A DNA stretch of 64,000 nt from Sphingomonas sp. G-3-2-10 (GCF_012927115.1 NZ_JABBFY010000001.1:2542001-2606000); one strand, 5' to 3'; positions 1 through 9,331 are shown, counted from the stretch's first letter. The notes: a model not told the origin generated them from the sequence alone. Translations and numbers: made by a program.

Positions 1-1040
1 CCGCGCATCGTCAGGTTGGAAACGGTAATGTCCTCGACGATCCCGCCATCCACCGTCTGGAACGCCAGCCCGCGGCTGTCCTCGAAGGTGCAGTTGGTGA
101 TCGTGATGTTCTTGAACCCGCCATTGGTCTCGGTCCCGAACTTGATCCGCCCGTGGATCGTCGGGGCGAACTCCGGCGGCATCTTCTTCCACGTGCCGTC
201 CAGCACCGAACCGACCTGGTAATTGCCCAGCACGGTGCAGTTGGCGATGGTGATGTTCTCGGTCACCCGCGCATAGCCCAGCGCGAAGCTGCTCTTGGGG
301 CAAATCGCATCGTCATAGGGCGAATTGACCGTGCAGTTGCTGACGCGGACATTCTTGCAGCAATCGATGTCGAAGCCGTCGCGGTTGGTGTCGACCAGCA
401 GATTGTCGATGATCATATTGTCGACGCCGGTCGCCAGCAGCGCGAACCAGCCGCCTTCCAGCATCTGGAAATCGCTCAGGATCACGTTGCGGCAATTCTT
501 CAGCGCGATCGCCTTGTTGCCGGTGCCCGGACCGTTCGGGTCCTTCAGCCAGTTGTCCTTGCCGTCGCCCCGGCCCAGCCCCTTGCCCCAGATCAGGCCG
601 TGGCCGGTGATGGCGATATCGTGCAGGTTCTCGCCCCAGATCAGGCTGTTCTTCCAGTGGCTGTGCCCGAAATCCTGATAGGTCGCGATCACCGGGTCCA
701 TCGGCTCGGCGAGATCGTAGCCGCCCTTGCCGTCCTCGGGCGAAGGGGCGGCAAGGATCGTCGCGCCATTGTCGATATACAGCGTGACCTTGCTCTTCAG
801 CCGGATCGTGTAGCTCGCATAGGTGCCCGCCGGAAAGAACACCGTCCCACCGCCCCGCGCCGCAGCATGATCGATCGCCTTGTTGATCGCTCCGCTGTCG
901 ATCGTCTTGCCGTCGCCCTTCGCGCCGAAGTTGCGGACATTGACCCAGTTCTCGGCATTGGGCGTGCGGGCAAAGGCAGGCACGCCCATCAGGAACACGC
1001 CCGCGCCACCGGCGAGCATCAGCGAACGGCGGTCGATCAT
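1..1040 (-). CDS. Glycoside hydrolase family 28 (polygalacturonase-like), C-terminus off window
   Basis: Reading leftwards from ATG at 1040, the frame stays open to the window edge, giving about 346 residues of a right-handed beta-helix pectin hydrolase. The N-terminus MIDRRSLML followed by a hydrophobic stretch looks like a Tat signal, so the enzyme is probably periplasmic. Family features visible are the start of the fold (VRNFGAKGDGKTIDSGAINKAI), NRDGFDID, a DD pair in SPYDDAICPKS and a basic GRIKFGTE motif. The usual GHG motif is not seen where expected (SSFALGY), so specificity may differ from classical polygalacturonase. The start is one base after the GH43 stop (TGAGATG), so the two are probably translationally coupled. 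It is the last visible gene of the rhamnose operon, which suggests action on pectin or rhamnogalacturonan fragments (inference). Confidence 0.85.
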   Translation of the reverse strand, partial: MIDRRSLMLAGGAGVFLMGVPAFARTPNAENWVNVRNFGAKGDGKTIDSGAINKAIDHAAARGGGTVFFPAGTYASYTIRLKSKVTLYIDNGATILAAPSPEDGKGGYDLAEPMDPVIATYQDFGHSHWKNSLIWGENLHDIAITGHGLIWGKGLGRGDGKDNWLKDPNGPGTGNKAIALKNCRNVILSDFQMLEGGWFALLATGVDNMIIDNLLVDTNRDGFDIDCCKNVRVSNCTVNSPYDDAICPKSSFALGYARVTENITIANCTVLGNYQVGSVLDGTWKKMPPEFAPTIHGRIKFGTETNGGFKNITITNCTFEDSRGLAFQTVDGGIVEDITVSNLTMR

Positions 1041-1041
1041 C

Positions 1042-2619
1042 TCAAAACTCCTCACGCGAGACGCGGAACCAGTCGAAATCGACCGATCCTCCTGCCCCCT
1101 TCCGATTGAAACTGAACAGCGAAGGGCGCGCGCCCTTCCACCACGAGAAGCGCGCCAGCCAGACGGGATCGCCCATGCTCACGAAACGCTTCCCATCGAA
1201 GCTGTAGGAATAGCGGACCGACTGGCCCTCGCTCACTTCGGCGCGGAGCTGGATCACGCTGTCGGCCACCACCGGCCCCGCCGTCTCCACGCCTTCGACC
1301 GACAGAGTCATGCGATTGACGGTGCCCTCGCGCACCACCCCGATCCATGCCGGGCGCACCCCGAACAGGGTCAGCCCCGCGCGCTGCCCGTCCTGCATCT
1401 TCGACAGGTCGAGCCGCGTGGTGAAGCTCGCCCGCGGCCCCTGAAGCACCTGCGTCAGCGTGTTGCGCGCATTGACGATCTGGTTGGCCTGCCCCGCCTC
1501 CAGCCGCAGCCAGCCCGGCCGCGCGGACAGGCTCCACTTGCTGTCGTCCGGGTTATGGTTCCACGACCATTGCAGGCCCAGCTTGGGCGCAGCGAACTCG
1601 TCGGAGTCCTGAATCCGGTCGTTCGTCGGCGCGCTGCCGGTATCCGGCATCGGCCAGCTCGCACCCGGCTGGCCCGAACTCTTGTCGGGGATCGGCGCGC
1701 CCATCACCGGCCAGTCGTCCACCCACTTCACCGGCTGGAGATGCACGATCCGCCCGAACGCGCCGGTCGAGTTGAAATGCGCGAACCAGCCTTCGCCACT
1801 CGGCGTCTCGACCCAACCCCCTTGGTGGGGCCCCTGCACCGGCGTCGTGCCCGGCTCCAGCACCACGCGCCATTCATACGGCCCGGTGATCTTGCGCGCA
1901 CGGCCCGCGACCTGCGGCCCGGTGCCCACGCCGCCGATCGGCGCGAAGATATAGTACCAGCCGTTCCGCTTGTAGAATTTCGGCCCTTCCAGCACCGGCA
2001 GGTTGATCTTGTCCTCGGCGATCAGCTTGCCTTCGTCGAGCAGCCGCGTTCCGTCGGGCGACATCTCGTGCAGGATCAGCGGCCCCGCGCCCACCTTGCC
2101 ATGCACCAGCCAGGCGCGGCCATCTTCGTCCCAGAAGGGGCAGGGATCTTCCAGCCCCGCCACCGGCTTGACCGCAACGGGCGCGGTCCATGTCCCCGCC
2201 GGATCGGTCGCGGTGGACATGAAGATGCCTTCGTCCGGCGTCGCCCAGTAAACCCAGAACTTGCCGTCGTGATGGCGGATGCTCGGCGCCCACACGCCGC
2301 TGGCGTATTTGGTCCCGCCGATCGGCTTCGAGATCGTGTCGTTCAGCGTATGCGGACCCGGCATGTCATACAGCGGATCGAACGGCAGCTTGGGCAGCAC
2401 ATGGCCGATGATGGTCCAATGGACCAGATCGCGCGACTTCAGGATCGGAATGCCCGGCGACAGATGAAAGCTGGACGCGACCATATAATAGTCGCTGCCC
2501 ACCCGGATCATGTCGGGGTCCGAGTAATCGGCGTACAGGATCGGATTGGTGAAATTCGTCTGCTGCGCCATCGCCGGCGCAGCGACGCTCAGCGCCAGTG
2601 CGGCAAGCGCCAGCCTCAC
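1042..2619 (-). CDS. Glycoside hydrolase family 43 protein with C-terminal beta-sandwich domain
   Basis: GTG start at 2619 overlaps the RhaT stop (GTGA) and gives a clean signal peptide (MRLALAALALSVAAPAMA), better than the longer open frame to 2727. The mature protein begins with NPILYADYSDPDMIR, the GH43 five-bladed propeller N-terminus carrying the catalytic base Asp; VLEGPKFYKRNGWYY carries the probable acid Glu. Residues after about 330 form the beta-xylosidase C-terminal concanavalin-like domain. Family members are beta-xylosidases, arabinofuranosidases or galactosidases; the substrate cannot be fixed from sequence. The operon context (rhamnose catabolism, GH28) suggests pectin side-chain trimming in the periplasm. 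Confidence 0.88.
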   Translation of the reverse strand: MRLALAALALSVAAPAMAQQTNFTNPILYADYSDPDMIRVGSDYYMVASSFHLSPGIPILKSRDLVHWTIIGHVLPKLPFDPLYDMPGPHTLNDTISKPIGGTKYASGVWAPSIRHHDGKFWVYWATPDEGIFMSTATDPAGTWTAPVAVKPVAGLEDPCPFWDEDGRAWLVHGKVGAGPLILHEMSPDGTRLLDEGKLIAEDKINLPVLEGPKFYKRNGWYYIFAPIGGVGTGPQVAGRARKITGPYEWRVVLEPGTTPVQGPHQGGWVETPSGEGWFAHFNSTGAFGRIVHLQPVKWVDDWPVMGAPIPDKSSGQPGASWPMPDTGSAPTNDRIQDSDEFAAPKLGLQWSWNHNPDDSKWSLSARPGWLRLEAGQANQIVNARNTLTQVLQGPRASFTTRLDLSKMQDGQRAGLTLFGVRPAWIGVVREGTVNRMTLSVEGVETAGPVVADSVIQLRAEVSEGQSVRYSYSFDGKRFVSMGDPVWLARFSWWKGARPSLFSFNRKGAGGSVDFDWFRVSREEF

Positions 2620-3680
2620 GCCGCCGACCCCAGCCAGTTGCCATATCCGATCACCACCGTGGCGAACACCAGCAGGCCCACGCCGCCCCACACGGTCATC
2701 TTCACCCGCGTCGCGGCGTCCTTCCACTCACGGAAGGCAAAGCCCCAGATCGTGCCGAAAATGATGATGCTCGCCATGTGCAGCGTCCAGCTGGAATAGC
2801 CGAACTCGCCCATCTGGCTCTCGCCCATGGTGTAGAAGAAGAACTGGAAATACCACGCCGTGCCCGCGATCGCGCACAGCAGGAAGTTCATCGCCAGCGG
2901 CGCGCCCACGGCACTCCCGCCGCCGAACCATTGCGATCCGCTGCGATTGGTCAGGATCAGCCAGGCGCACCACACTGCGTTGGTCAGCAGCCCGCCGAAC
3001 ATGACGAGGCACAGCACCGGCAGCCCGGTCCATAACGGCCCCGTACCCGCCGCCGCGCTCAGCGCCTTGATCGGCTCGCCCGCAGCGAGGCCAAAGGCGA
3101 AGCAGGACGACATGATGCCGCTGAACACCGCGACCCAGATGCCCTTGCGGAAATCGAACTCGGCGACCGCCGCCGCCTTCTGGTCGCTGGTCAGCGCCGC
3201 GTCTTTCTTCGCGCCCGCCATCGCCACCACCACAATGCCCGCCAGCGTGATCGCCAGCCCCAGCAGGGTGATGTTGCCCGTGGTGGTCTCGAGCAGCTTG
3301 GCCGAGAAATCGCCCTGGAACACCGGCGGGATCAGCGTCCCGAACACGGTGCACAGGCCCAGCACCACCGCCATGCCCAGCGACAGGCCGAGGTATCGCA
3401 TCGTCAGGCCATAGGTCAGGCCGCCAAAGCCCCACAGCATCCCGAATATGATCGGCCACACGATCGTACCCGTTTCCGCTTGCCCCAGCACGCCCAGCAG
3501 ATCCTCGGTCTGGATGCTCGCGAAGAACCACGGCGCGATCAGCCACGAGAAAATCCCGCCAGTCAGCCAGTAAATCTCCCACGACCATCTCTTCACGCCG
3601 CGATACGGCACATAGAAGCTTGCCGAAGCGAGGCCGCCCAGCCAGTGGTACAACACGCCCATCATCGGGTTGGGGGTCAT
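2616..3680 (-). CDS. rhaT: L-rhamnose/proton symporter RhaT
   Basis: 354 residues with about ten hydrophobic segments, the length and layout of RhaT. Recognisable family stretches include the N-terminal HWLGGLASASFYVPY, GGLTYGLTMRYLGLSLG and the C-terminal SSWTLHMASIIIFGTIWG. RhaT imports L-rhamnose with a proton across the inner membrane. It sits between the lactonase (10-nt gap) and the GH43 gene (4-nt overlap), linking periplasmic glycosidases to cytoplasmic L-rhamnose catabolism. Confidence 0.92.
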   Translation of the reverse strand: MTPNPMMGVLYHWLGGLASASFYVPYRGVKRWSWEIYWLTGGIFSWLIAPWFFASIQTEDLLGVLGQAETGTIVWPIIFGMLWGFGGLTYGLTMRYLGLSLGMAVVLGLCTVFGTLIPPVFQGDFSAKLLETTTGNITLLGLAITLAGIVVVAMAGAKKDAALTSDQKAAAVAEFDFRKGIWVAVFSGIMSSCFAFGLAAGEPIKALSAAAGTGPLWTGLPVLCLVMFGGLLTNAVWCAWLILTNRSGSQWFGGGSAVGAPLAMNFLLCAIAGTAWYFQFFFYTMGESQMGEFGYSSWTLHMASIIIFGTIWGFAFREWKDAATRVKMTVWGGVGLLVFATVVIGYGNWLGSAA

Positions 3681-3690
3681 CTCGCTCTCC

Positions 3691-4587
3691 TCAGACGTCC
3701 AGGTTCAGGCGGTAGATTCGGTTGGCATTGCGCGCCCACAGGTCGCGCCTTTCGTCCTCGGTGAAGCCGCTCACCGCCTCGGCATAATTGCCCAAAGTCT
3801 CGTCGAACCCGCCGAACAGCCGGTCGGTCGGGAAGTCGCTGGCGAACATGCAGCGGTCCGCCCCGAACAGGTCGATCGTCGCCAGCACGCGCCGCCGCAC
3901 GCCCTCGCGCACCAGATCGCGCCACACAAAGCCGAGACCGGAAATCTTGACGAACACATTCGGCAAGGCCGCCAGCGCCTTCATCCCCGCTCGCCATTCG
4001 CGGTCCCCGTCCACGCCCATCCCGGCATGGTTGAGGATCACCGGCGTCTCGGGATGCCGCGCGATCAGCTTCGCAAGGTTCGCGAATTGCGGCGGATAGG
4101 CTTGCAGGTCGAACGACAGGTCGAACTTCTTCAGCAGCGCGAACCCCGCCTGCCACTCCGGGTCCAGCGTCAGGTCGCGGTCGGTATAGGTGCGGTTCGG
4201 TGCTGCGTGCCAGTTGACGATCTGGCGAATGCCGCGAACGTTCCTGCGCCGCGCCTGATCGGCCAGCAGCGTCTCCGCATTGGCCGAATCCAGCGGCACA
4301 TAGGCCACGATTCCATTCGGCATCCCCTCGGCGTCGGCGATGTCCTGCAACCAGTCGGTCTCGTCCAGCGCTTGATCCGCCGCCGCGCCCGCATCGACGT
4401 GCACCATGCCGACGACATTCCACTTGGCCGCCTCGCGCCGGTAATCGTCGAGCAGATAGTCGGAAGCGATCCGCGACACATTGCCGTTCGGCCCGCCATC
4501 GCCGAACGGCGGCGTCAGCCACGCGTAGCGCAGGCGGGACAAGTCCCACAAATGCACATGCGCATCGATGAACGGCAGTCCGGTCAC
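3691..4587 (-). CDS. Amidohydrolase family 2, probable L-rhamnono-gamma-lactonase
   Basis: 298 residues of the COG3618 amidohydrolase type. The N-terminal FIDAHVHLWD has the HxH metal-binding motif, and VILNHAGMG and MFASDFPTD supply further expected His/Asp ligands. Relatives hydrolyse sugar lactones such as L-fucono- or L-rhamnono-1,4-lactone. Placement with L-rhamnose dehydrogenase and L-rhamnonate dehydratase genes points to the lactonase step (LRA2), converting L-rhamnono-lactone to L-rhamnonate in the cytosol. It lies 47 nt downstream of the SDR gene and 10 nt upstream of rhaT. Confidence 0.85.
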   Translation of the reverse strand: MTGLPFIDAHVHLWDLSRLRYAWLTPPFGDGGPNGNVSRIASDYLLDDYRREAAKWNVVGMVHVDAGAAADQALDETDWLQDIADAEGMPNGIVAYVPLDSANAETLLADQARRRNVRGIRQIVNWHAAPNRTYTDRDLTLDPEWQAGFALLKKFDLSFDLQAYPPQFANLAKLIARHPETPVILNHAGMGVDGDREWRAGMKALAALPNVFVKISGLGFVWRDLVREGVRRRVLATIDLFGADRCMFASDFPTDRLFGGFDETLGNYAEAVSGFTEDERRDLWARNANRIYRLNLDV

Positions 4588-4634
4588 GCCTCTCCTCTCA
4601 CCGCGCCGGTTCTCCGGTCGCAGCCCTCAAAAAA

Positions 4635-5384
4635 TCAGAACGTCGTCCGCCCCCCCGACGTGTCGAAGGTCGAAGCGGTGGTGAAGCTGCATTCCTCGCT
4701 GGCCATGAAGCACACCATCGCCGCGGTTTCCTGCACCTCGCCCAGACGCCCCATCGGGATCTTGGAGAGCATGTAATCGACCTGGCTCTGCGGCAGCTGC
4801 GCCAGGATCGGGCTCTCGAACGTAGCCGGGGTCACCGCATTGGCGATCACGCCGCGCGTCGCGAGCTCCTTGCCCAGCGACTTGGTCAGCCCGATCACGC
4901 CGGCCTTCGACGCGGAATAGGCCGAGGCGTTGGGATTGCCTTCCTTGCCCGCCACCGACGCGACGTTGACGATCCGGCCATAGCCCTGTTCGAGCATGTG
5001 CGGCACGGCGGCGCGGCAGGTGTAGAAGATGCCGTTCAAATTGATGTCCATCACCCGCAGCCAGCTGTCGATCGGGAACTCGTGCACCGGCACCGTCGCG
5101 CCGGTGATCCCCGCGGAGTTCACCAGCACGTCGACCTTGCCCAGCGCCGCAACGCTTTCGGCCATCGCCGCATCCACCGCTGCCTGATCGCTGACGTCCA
5201 CGGTCACGACATGGCTCGCGCCGACATCCTTCGCCGCTTCGGCCAGCCATTCGGGATCGATGTCCCACAGCACGACCTTGCCGCCCTCGGCGACGATCCG
5301 CCGCGCGGTCTCGCGGCCCAGCCCCGAAGCCCCGCCGGTGACGATCGCCACGCGCCCGTCATAGCGTCCCGCGAACACGCTCAT
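4635..5384 (-). CDS. SDR dehydrogenase, probable L-2-keto-3-deoxyrhamnonate 4-dehydrogenase (LRA5)
   Basis: ATG at 5384 overlaps the upstream stop (ATGA) and gives a 249-residue classical short-chain dehydrogenase. The Rossmann motif is TGGASGLG near residue 16, NSAG is the structural motif, and YSASK is the catalytic Tyr/Lys pair. The much longer open frame (to 5936) only reads through the FAH gene in another frame. In the Sphingomonas LRA pathway an SDR oxidises L-KDR to 2,4-diketo-3-deoxy-L-rhamnonate just before a FAH-family hydrolase; the adjacency here matches. Substrate is inferred from context. Confidence 0.85.
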   Translation of the reverse strand: MSVFAGRYDGRVAIVTGGASGLGRETARRIVAEGGKVVLWDIDPEWLAEAAKDVGASHVVTVDVSDQAAVDAAMAESVAALGKVDVLVNSAGITGATVPVHEFPIDSWLRVMDINLNGIFYTCRAAVPHMLEQGYGRIVNVASVAGKEGNPNASAYSASKAGVIGLTKSLGKELATRGVIANAVTPATFESPILAQLPQSQVDYMLSKIPMGRLGEVQETAAMVCFMASEECSFTTASTFDTSGGRTTF

Positions 5385-6232
5385 GCCGCGGTCCACGCAA
5401 CGAAGTCCTGGCGCTGCTCGCCGAGCTTCTCGATCCCCAGCGACACCACGTCGCCGGCCTTGAGATACCAGGGCTCGGGCTTCTGCCCCAGTCCCACGCC
5501 CGGCGGCGTGCCGGTGGTGATGATGTCGCCCGGCTCCAGCACCATGAACTGCGACAGGTACGCCACGATCTGCGCGACCGTGAAGATCATCGTCGCGGTC
5601 GATCCGTCCTGCTTGCGCTCGCCATTCACGTCGAGCCACATCGAAAGGTTCTGCGGATCGCCCACTTCGTCGGCGGTCACCAGCCACGGCCCCACCGGCC
5701 CGAAGGTCGGAAAGCCCTTGCCCTTGTCCCAAGTCGGCCCGCGCTCGGTCTGCCAGTGACGCTCGGACACGTCGTTGATCACGACATAGCCCGCGACATG
5801 GCCCAGCGCGTCCGCCTCGCTCACATACGAAGCCCGCGTCCCGATCACCACGCCCAGCTCGACTTCCCAGTCGGTCTTGAGCGAATCCTTGGGGATCGTG
5901 ACGGGATCGTTCGGCCCCTGAAGACAGGTGATCCACTTGTTGAACACCACCGGTTCCGCCGGGATAGGCAGGTTCGATTCGGCGGCGTGATCGGCATAGT
6001 TCAGCCCGATCGCAACGAACTGGCGCGTGCCGGTGAACGGGATGCCGTAACGCGGCGACCCTTCCACCAGCGGTAGGCTCGCCGGATCGATCGCCGCCAG
6101 CCTGGCCAGCGCGTCAGGGGCCAGCGTCTCCGGCGTGATATCGGCCACACCGTCCAGCGCGCGGATGCGGCCCTCCGCGTCGATCAGACCGGGCTTCTCC
6201 TGCCCGACAGGGCCATAACGGCAGAGCTTCAT
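5381..6232 (-). CDS. Fumarylacetoacetate hydrolase family, probable 2,4-diketo-3-deoxy-L-rhamnonate hydrolase (LRA6)
   Basis: 283 residues with the FAH core: the metal-binding ExE in DWEVELGVVIG, followed by GYVVINDVSERHWQ and DIITTGTPPGVG. The N-terminal part is the short lid domain usual in bacterial members. In the LRA pathway this enzyme cleaves the diketo-acid to pyruvate and L-lactate, which fits the L-lactate dehydrogenase gene at 9.4 kb. It overlaps the SDR gene by 4 nt and follows the dehydratase by 10 nt, so tight co-expression is expected. Confidence 0.87.
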   Translation of the reverse strand: MKLCRYGPVGQEKPGLIDAEGRIRALDGVADITPETLAPDALARLAAIDPASLPLVEGSPRYGIPFTGTRQFVAIGLNYADHAAESNLPIPAEPVVFNKWITCLQGPNDPVTIPKDSLKTDWEVELGVVIGTRASYVSEADALGHVAGYVVINDVSERHWQTERGPTWDKGKGFPTFGPVGPWLVTADEVGDPQNLSMWLDVNGERKQDGSTATMIFTVAQIVAYLSQFMVLEPGDIITTGTPPGVGLGQKPEPWYLKAGDVVSLGIEKLGEQRQDFVAWTAA

Positions 6233-6242
6233 GGGGTATTCC

Positions 6243-7427
6243 TCAGTGCGAATAGGGGCGGTGAAGGGGAATGTCGCGGTTCAGCTCGACGCCGAAACCG
6301 GGCTTGTCGAGCGCGCTCGCGCGCATGCGGCCCTGTTCAGGGATCGGCTCGCCCAGCAGCTGCGGGGCGAACATCGGCTGCACATGATCGGCTTTGGGGG
6401 CCATCATCAGGAATTCGGCGAAGGGCGAGTTATGCCGCGTCACCACGAAATGATACGAATAGACGCTCGACCCGTGCGGCACGACCAGCTTGCCCCGCGC
6501 ATCGGCCAGCGCGCTGATCTTGAGCAGCTCAGTCACGCCGCCGCACCAGCCCACATCGGGCTGGATGATGTCGCAACAGTCCATCTCCAGCAGCATCCGG
6601 AAACCCCAGCGAGTCGCCTCATGCTCGCCGGTGGTCACCAGCATCCCCGCCGGCGCGTTCTTCTTCAGCTCGGCATAGCCCCAATAATCGTCGGGGCTCA
6701 GCGCTTCCTCGATCCACTTCAGCCCATGCTCGGCCGCGCCATGCGCCAGCCGCGTGGCATAGTTGACGTCCAGCGCCATCCAGCAATCGAGCATCAGCCA
6801 GAAATCCGGCCCGACGCGCGAACGCATCTCGGCCAGCTCGGCCAGGTTCTTGCGCAGCCCTTCCTCGCCCTCGGCCGGCCCGTGGTGCAGCGGCAGCTTG
6901 CCGCCGATGAAACCCATTTCCTTGGCCAGATCAGGCCGCGCGCCGGTGGCGTAGAATTGCAGCTCGTCGCGCACCGCACCGCCGAGAAGCTGGTACACAG
7001 GCTCCTGCCGCAGCTTGCCCAGCAGATCCCACAGCGCCAGATCGACGCCCGAGATCGCGTTGATCACCAGTCCCTTGCGGCCATAATATTGGCTCGCAAA
7101 ATACATCTGGTCCCAGATTTTCTCGTACTCGCTGGGGTCGCGCCCTTCGAGGAAGCGCGCGAAATGCTTTTCGACCAGATAGCAGGCCGGCTCGCCGCCG
7201 GTGGTCACCGCAAAGCCCACCGTGCCGTCCTCGGCTTCGATCTCGACCACCAGCGTGCCCAGCACATTGATGCCGAAGCTCTGCCGCGACTGGCGATATT
7301 CGGGATATTTGCTCATCGGCGTCGCAATATGATCGTCGATCCAATGGCCTTCGCCCTGATCGTGATAATCCGCCCCGCCGCCGCGAACGACGAACGCGCG
7401 GACTTCCCTGATCTTCGGAAACTTCAT
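6243..7427 (-). CDS. rhmD: L-rhamnonate dehydratase (enolase superfamily)
   Basis: 394 residues closely resembling the RhmD family from end to end: [56 protein letters not shown] and the C-terminal [26 protein letters not shown] ending. Metal ligands of the barrel are visible as Asp in LMLDCWMAL, Glu in WIEEALSP and Glu in TTGEHEA; the His of [10 protein letters not shown] is near the active site. It dehydrates L-rhamnonate to 2-keto-3-deoxy-L-rhamnonate (LRA3). It is the first gene of the minus-strand operon, divergent from the IclR regulator. Confidence 0.93.
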   Translation of the reverse strand: MKFPKIREVRAFVVRGGGADYHDQGEGHWIDDHIATPMSKYPEYRQSRQSFGINVLGTLVVEIEAEDGTVGFAVTTGGEPACYLVEKHFARFLEGRDPSEYEKIWDQMYFASQYYGRKGLVINAISGVDLALWDLLGKLRQEPVYQLLGGAVRDELQFYATGARPDLAKEMGFIGGKLPLHHGPAEGEEGLRKNLAELAEMRSRVGPDFWLMLDCWMALDVNYATRLAHGAAEHGLKWIEEALSPDDYWGYAELKKNAPAGMLVTTGEHEATRWGFRMLLEMDCCDIIQPDVGWCGGVTELLKISALADARGKLVVPHGSSVYSYHFVVTRHNSPFAEFLMMAPKADHVQPMFAPQLLGEPIPEQGRMRASALDKPGFGVELNRDIPLHRPYSH

Positions 7428-7462
7428 GCGGACACCCTCTCAGCCAGCGCCGCCGGCATACG

Positions 7463-7595
7463 ACAACGTTGTACGGCGCTTCTGTGCCGTACCATTATTT
7501 GGTACGCGGGTCCGCACACCGGGGAAGTTCTCACAGATTTCCTCTCCACCCCATTGTCCCGCCGCGAATTCCATATTATGGGACGTAGTACTACG
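7463..7595. promoter_or_regulatory. Divergent promoter/operator region between the rhmD operon and the IclR gene
   Basis: The 170-bp gap between the two divergent genes holds three dyads: ACAACGTTGT (7463-7472), CGTACC-7 nt-GGTACG (7488-7506) and the perfect 12-bp palindrome CGTAGTACTACG (7584-7595), which ends two bases before the regulator's start codon. They are good candidates for IclR binding sites controlling both operons and autoregulation. The dyads are directly visible; the regulator assignment is inference. Confidence 0.5.
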
Positions 7596-7597
7596 AG

Positions 7598-8428
7598 ATG
7601 AGATACATGGCGTCAAACACTGATTTGCCCGATGCGACCGAAACTGGCGCCGCCAAGGTGCAAGGCGGCAGCCAGACCCTGTTGCGCGGGCTCGACGTGA
7701 TCGAATCGGTCGCGGACGGCCCGATCTCGCTCGCCGATCTCGCGGCGCGGCTCGATCTGACGCGCTCGACCACCCATCGCCTCGCCACGGCTTTGGTCGA
7801 GCGGCGCTACCTCACCTTCGTCCCGCGCCTCGGCTATCAGTTCGGGCCGAAGCTGCTCGAACTCGGCTTCCTCGCCCAGCAGCAGACCGACATCGTCCAG
7901 CTCGCCCGCCCGCATCTCGAGGAACTCGCCGCCGCGACCGAGGACACCGTCCATCTCGGCGTCCTCGACAATGAACGCGCGCTCTATCTCGACAAGATCC
8001 CCGGCCGCCGCCGCATCGACATTTCCAGCCGCGTCGGCGATCGCCACCCGCTCACCGCCACCGGCCTCGGCAAGTCGCTGCTGCTCGACGACGATGCCGG
8101 CCATTGGCGCAAATTGTTCGACGAAGACCGCGCCAGCGGCGCGCCGCCCGCCGATTACGGCATCTGGCTCGAACGCATGCATGGCTATGTGAAGGCCGGC
8201 CGCAGCTTCGATCTCGAGGAAAACGAGGATCGTATCCGCTGCGTCGCCGCGCCGATCCGCGACTTCAGCGGCAACATCGTCGCCGCGCTCAGCGTGTCGA
8301 GCGCCGCGCAGTACATGTCCGACGAGCGCATGGCCGCGCTCACCACCGATGTGATGGCCACCGCCGGCGCGATCAGCAGCGATATGGGCTGGTCCGCCGA
8401 TACGCCGCGCCGCCGGCCAAGACGATAA
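7598..8428 (+). CDS. IclR-family transcriptional regulator of the rhamnose locus
   Basis: 276 residues: N-terminal winged helix (about 22-85, with TLLRGLDVIESVADGPISLADLAARL and STTHRLATALVERRYL) and a C-terminal IclR ligand-binding domain (GRRRIDISSRVGDRHPLTATGLGKSLL is the typical segment). ATG at 7598 is used; an in-frame ATG at 7607 is an alternative. It is divergent from the rhmD operon and 10 nt upstream of the L-rhamnose dehydrogenase gene, so it probably senses an L-rhamnose pathway metabolite. The last residues (RRRPRR) are unusually basic. Confidence 0.9.
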   Translation: MRYMASNTDLPDATETGAAKVQGGSQTLLRGLDVIESVADGPISLADLAARLDLTRSTTHRLATALVERRYLTFVPRLGYQFGPKLLELGFLAQQQTDIVQLARPHLEELAAATEDTVHLGVLDNERALYLDKIPGRRRIDISSRVGDRHPLTATGLGKSLLLDDDAGHWRKLFDEDRASGAPPADYGIWLERMHGYVKAGRSFDLEENEDRIRCVAAPIRDFSGNIVAALSVSSAAQYMSDERMAALTTDVMATAGAISSDMGWSADTPRRRPRR

Positions 8429-8438
8429 AGGGAGAGAG

Positions 8439-9203
8439 ATGGGGCTTCTGGAAGGCAAGACACTGCTGGTCACCGGCGGCTCGGCGGGCATCGGCCGCGC
8501 CACCGCGATCGAAGCCGCGCGTCAGGGCGCGAATGTCGCGATCAACTATATCGGCGACGATTCCATCGCCCAAAGTTGCGTCCAACAGATCGAAGCACTG
8601 GGCCGCAAAGCCATCGCGATCAAGGGCGACGTCGCCGAACCCGAAACCGCGAAAAACTTCGTGAATTCAGCGGTTAACGCGCTCGGCCGGGTCGATATCT
8701 TCGTCTCGAACGCCGGCATATGCCCCTTCCACGCCTTTCTCGACATGCCCGTCGAGACGTTCGAACGCACGATGCGTGTCAACTTGCACGGCGCGTACTG
8801 GATGGTTCAGGCCGCAGCGAACCAGATGGTCGCCCAGGGCGATGGCGGCGCGATCGTCGCCGTCTCGTCGATCTCGGCCCTCGTCGGTGGCGAGTATCAG
8901 ACCCATTACACCCCCACCAAGGCCGGCGTGCACTCGCTGATGCAGAGCGCCGCGATCGCGCTCGGCCGCCACGGCATCCGCTGCAATTCGGTCCTCCCCG
9001 GCACGATCCTGACCGACATCAACAAGGAAGATCTCGCCGATCCGGAGAAGCGCGCCCGCATGGCCGCCCGCATCCCGCTCGGCCGCCTCGGCGAACCCGA
9101 GGATCTCGCCGGCCCGATCGTCTTCCTCGCCTCCGACATGGCCCGCTACGTCAGCGGCGCGGCGCTGCTGGTCGACGGCGGCGCGCTGGTGAATTTGCAG
9201 TGA
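8439..9203 (+). CDS. SDR dehydrogenase, probable L-rhamnose 1-dehydrogenase (LRA1)
   Basis: 254 residues with a strong ribosome site (AAGGGAGAG) before the ATG. Rossmann TGGSAGIG, the NAG motif in VSNAGIC, catalytic Ser in VSSISA and Tyr-x3-Lys in YTPTKAG are all present. Sequence character and position match the NAD(P)-dependent L-rhamnose 1-dehydrogenase that starts the non-phosphorylating pathway, giving L-rhamnono-lactone. It is apparently co-transcribed with the IclR gene. Confidence 0.85.
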   Translation: MGLLEGKTLLVTGGSAGIGRATAIEAARQGANVAINYIGDDSIAQSCVQQIEALGRKAIAIKGDVAEPETAKNFVNSAVNALGRVDIFVSNAGICPFHAFLDMPVETFERTMRVNLHGAYWMVQAAANQMVAQGDGGAIVAVSSISALVGGEYQTHYTPTKAGVHSLMQSAAIALGRHGIRCNSVLPGTILTDINKEDLADPEKRARMAARIPLGRLGEPEDLAGPIVFLASDMARYVSGAALLVDGGALVNLQ

Positions 9204-9220
9204 GCTCGCTCAACCTAAAC

Positions 9221-9331
9221 CGTCACCCCCGCGAAAGCGGGGGCCCATCTCGTGCAGAACCCAAACGAGACAACAGCCGTTTCGGAAACGGCAACGGCAG
9301 GAGCTGGGTTCCCGCTTTCGCGGAGATGACG
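9221..9331. repeat. Long imperfect inverted repeat (intergenic REP-like element)
   Basis: Two 27-nt arms, 9221-9247 and 9305-9331, are reverse complements with only a few mismatches, sharing the core CCGCGAAAGCGGG. The left arm can itself fold (CCCCGCGAAAGCGGGG). The element fills most of the gap between the dehydrogenase and lldD and may act as a terminator or mRNA stabiliser. The same core is familiar as a dispersed intergenic repeat in sphingomonad genomes (recollection, not checked). Confidence 0.65.

Noticed and set aside
880..2799. 639-residue plus-strand frame
   Set aside because: Antisense to GH43 and parts of its neighbours.
4635..5936. 433-residue version of the SDR protein
   Set aside because: Its first 184 residues read the FAH gene out of frame; ATG 5384 begins the real protein.
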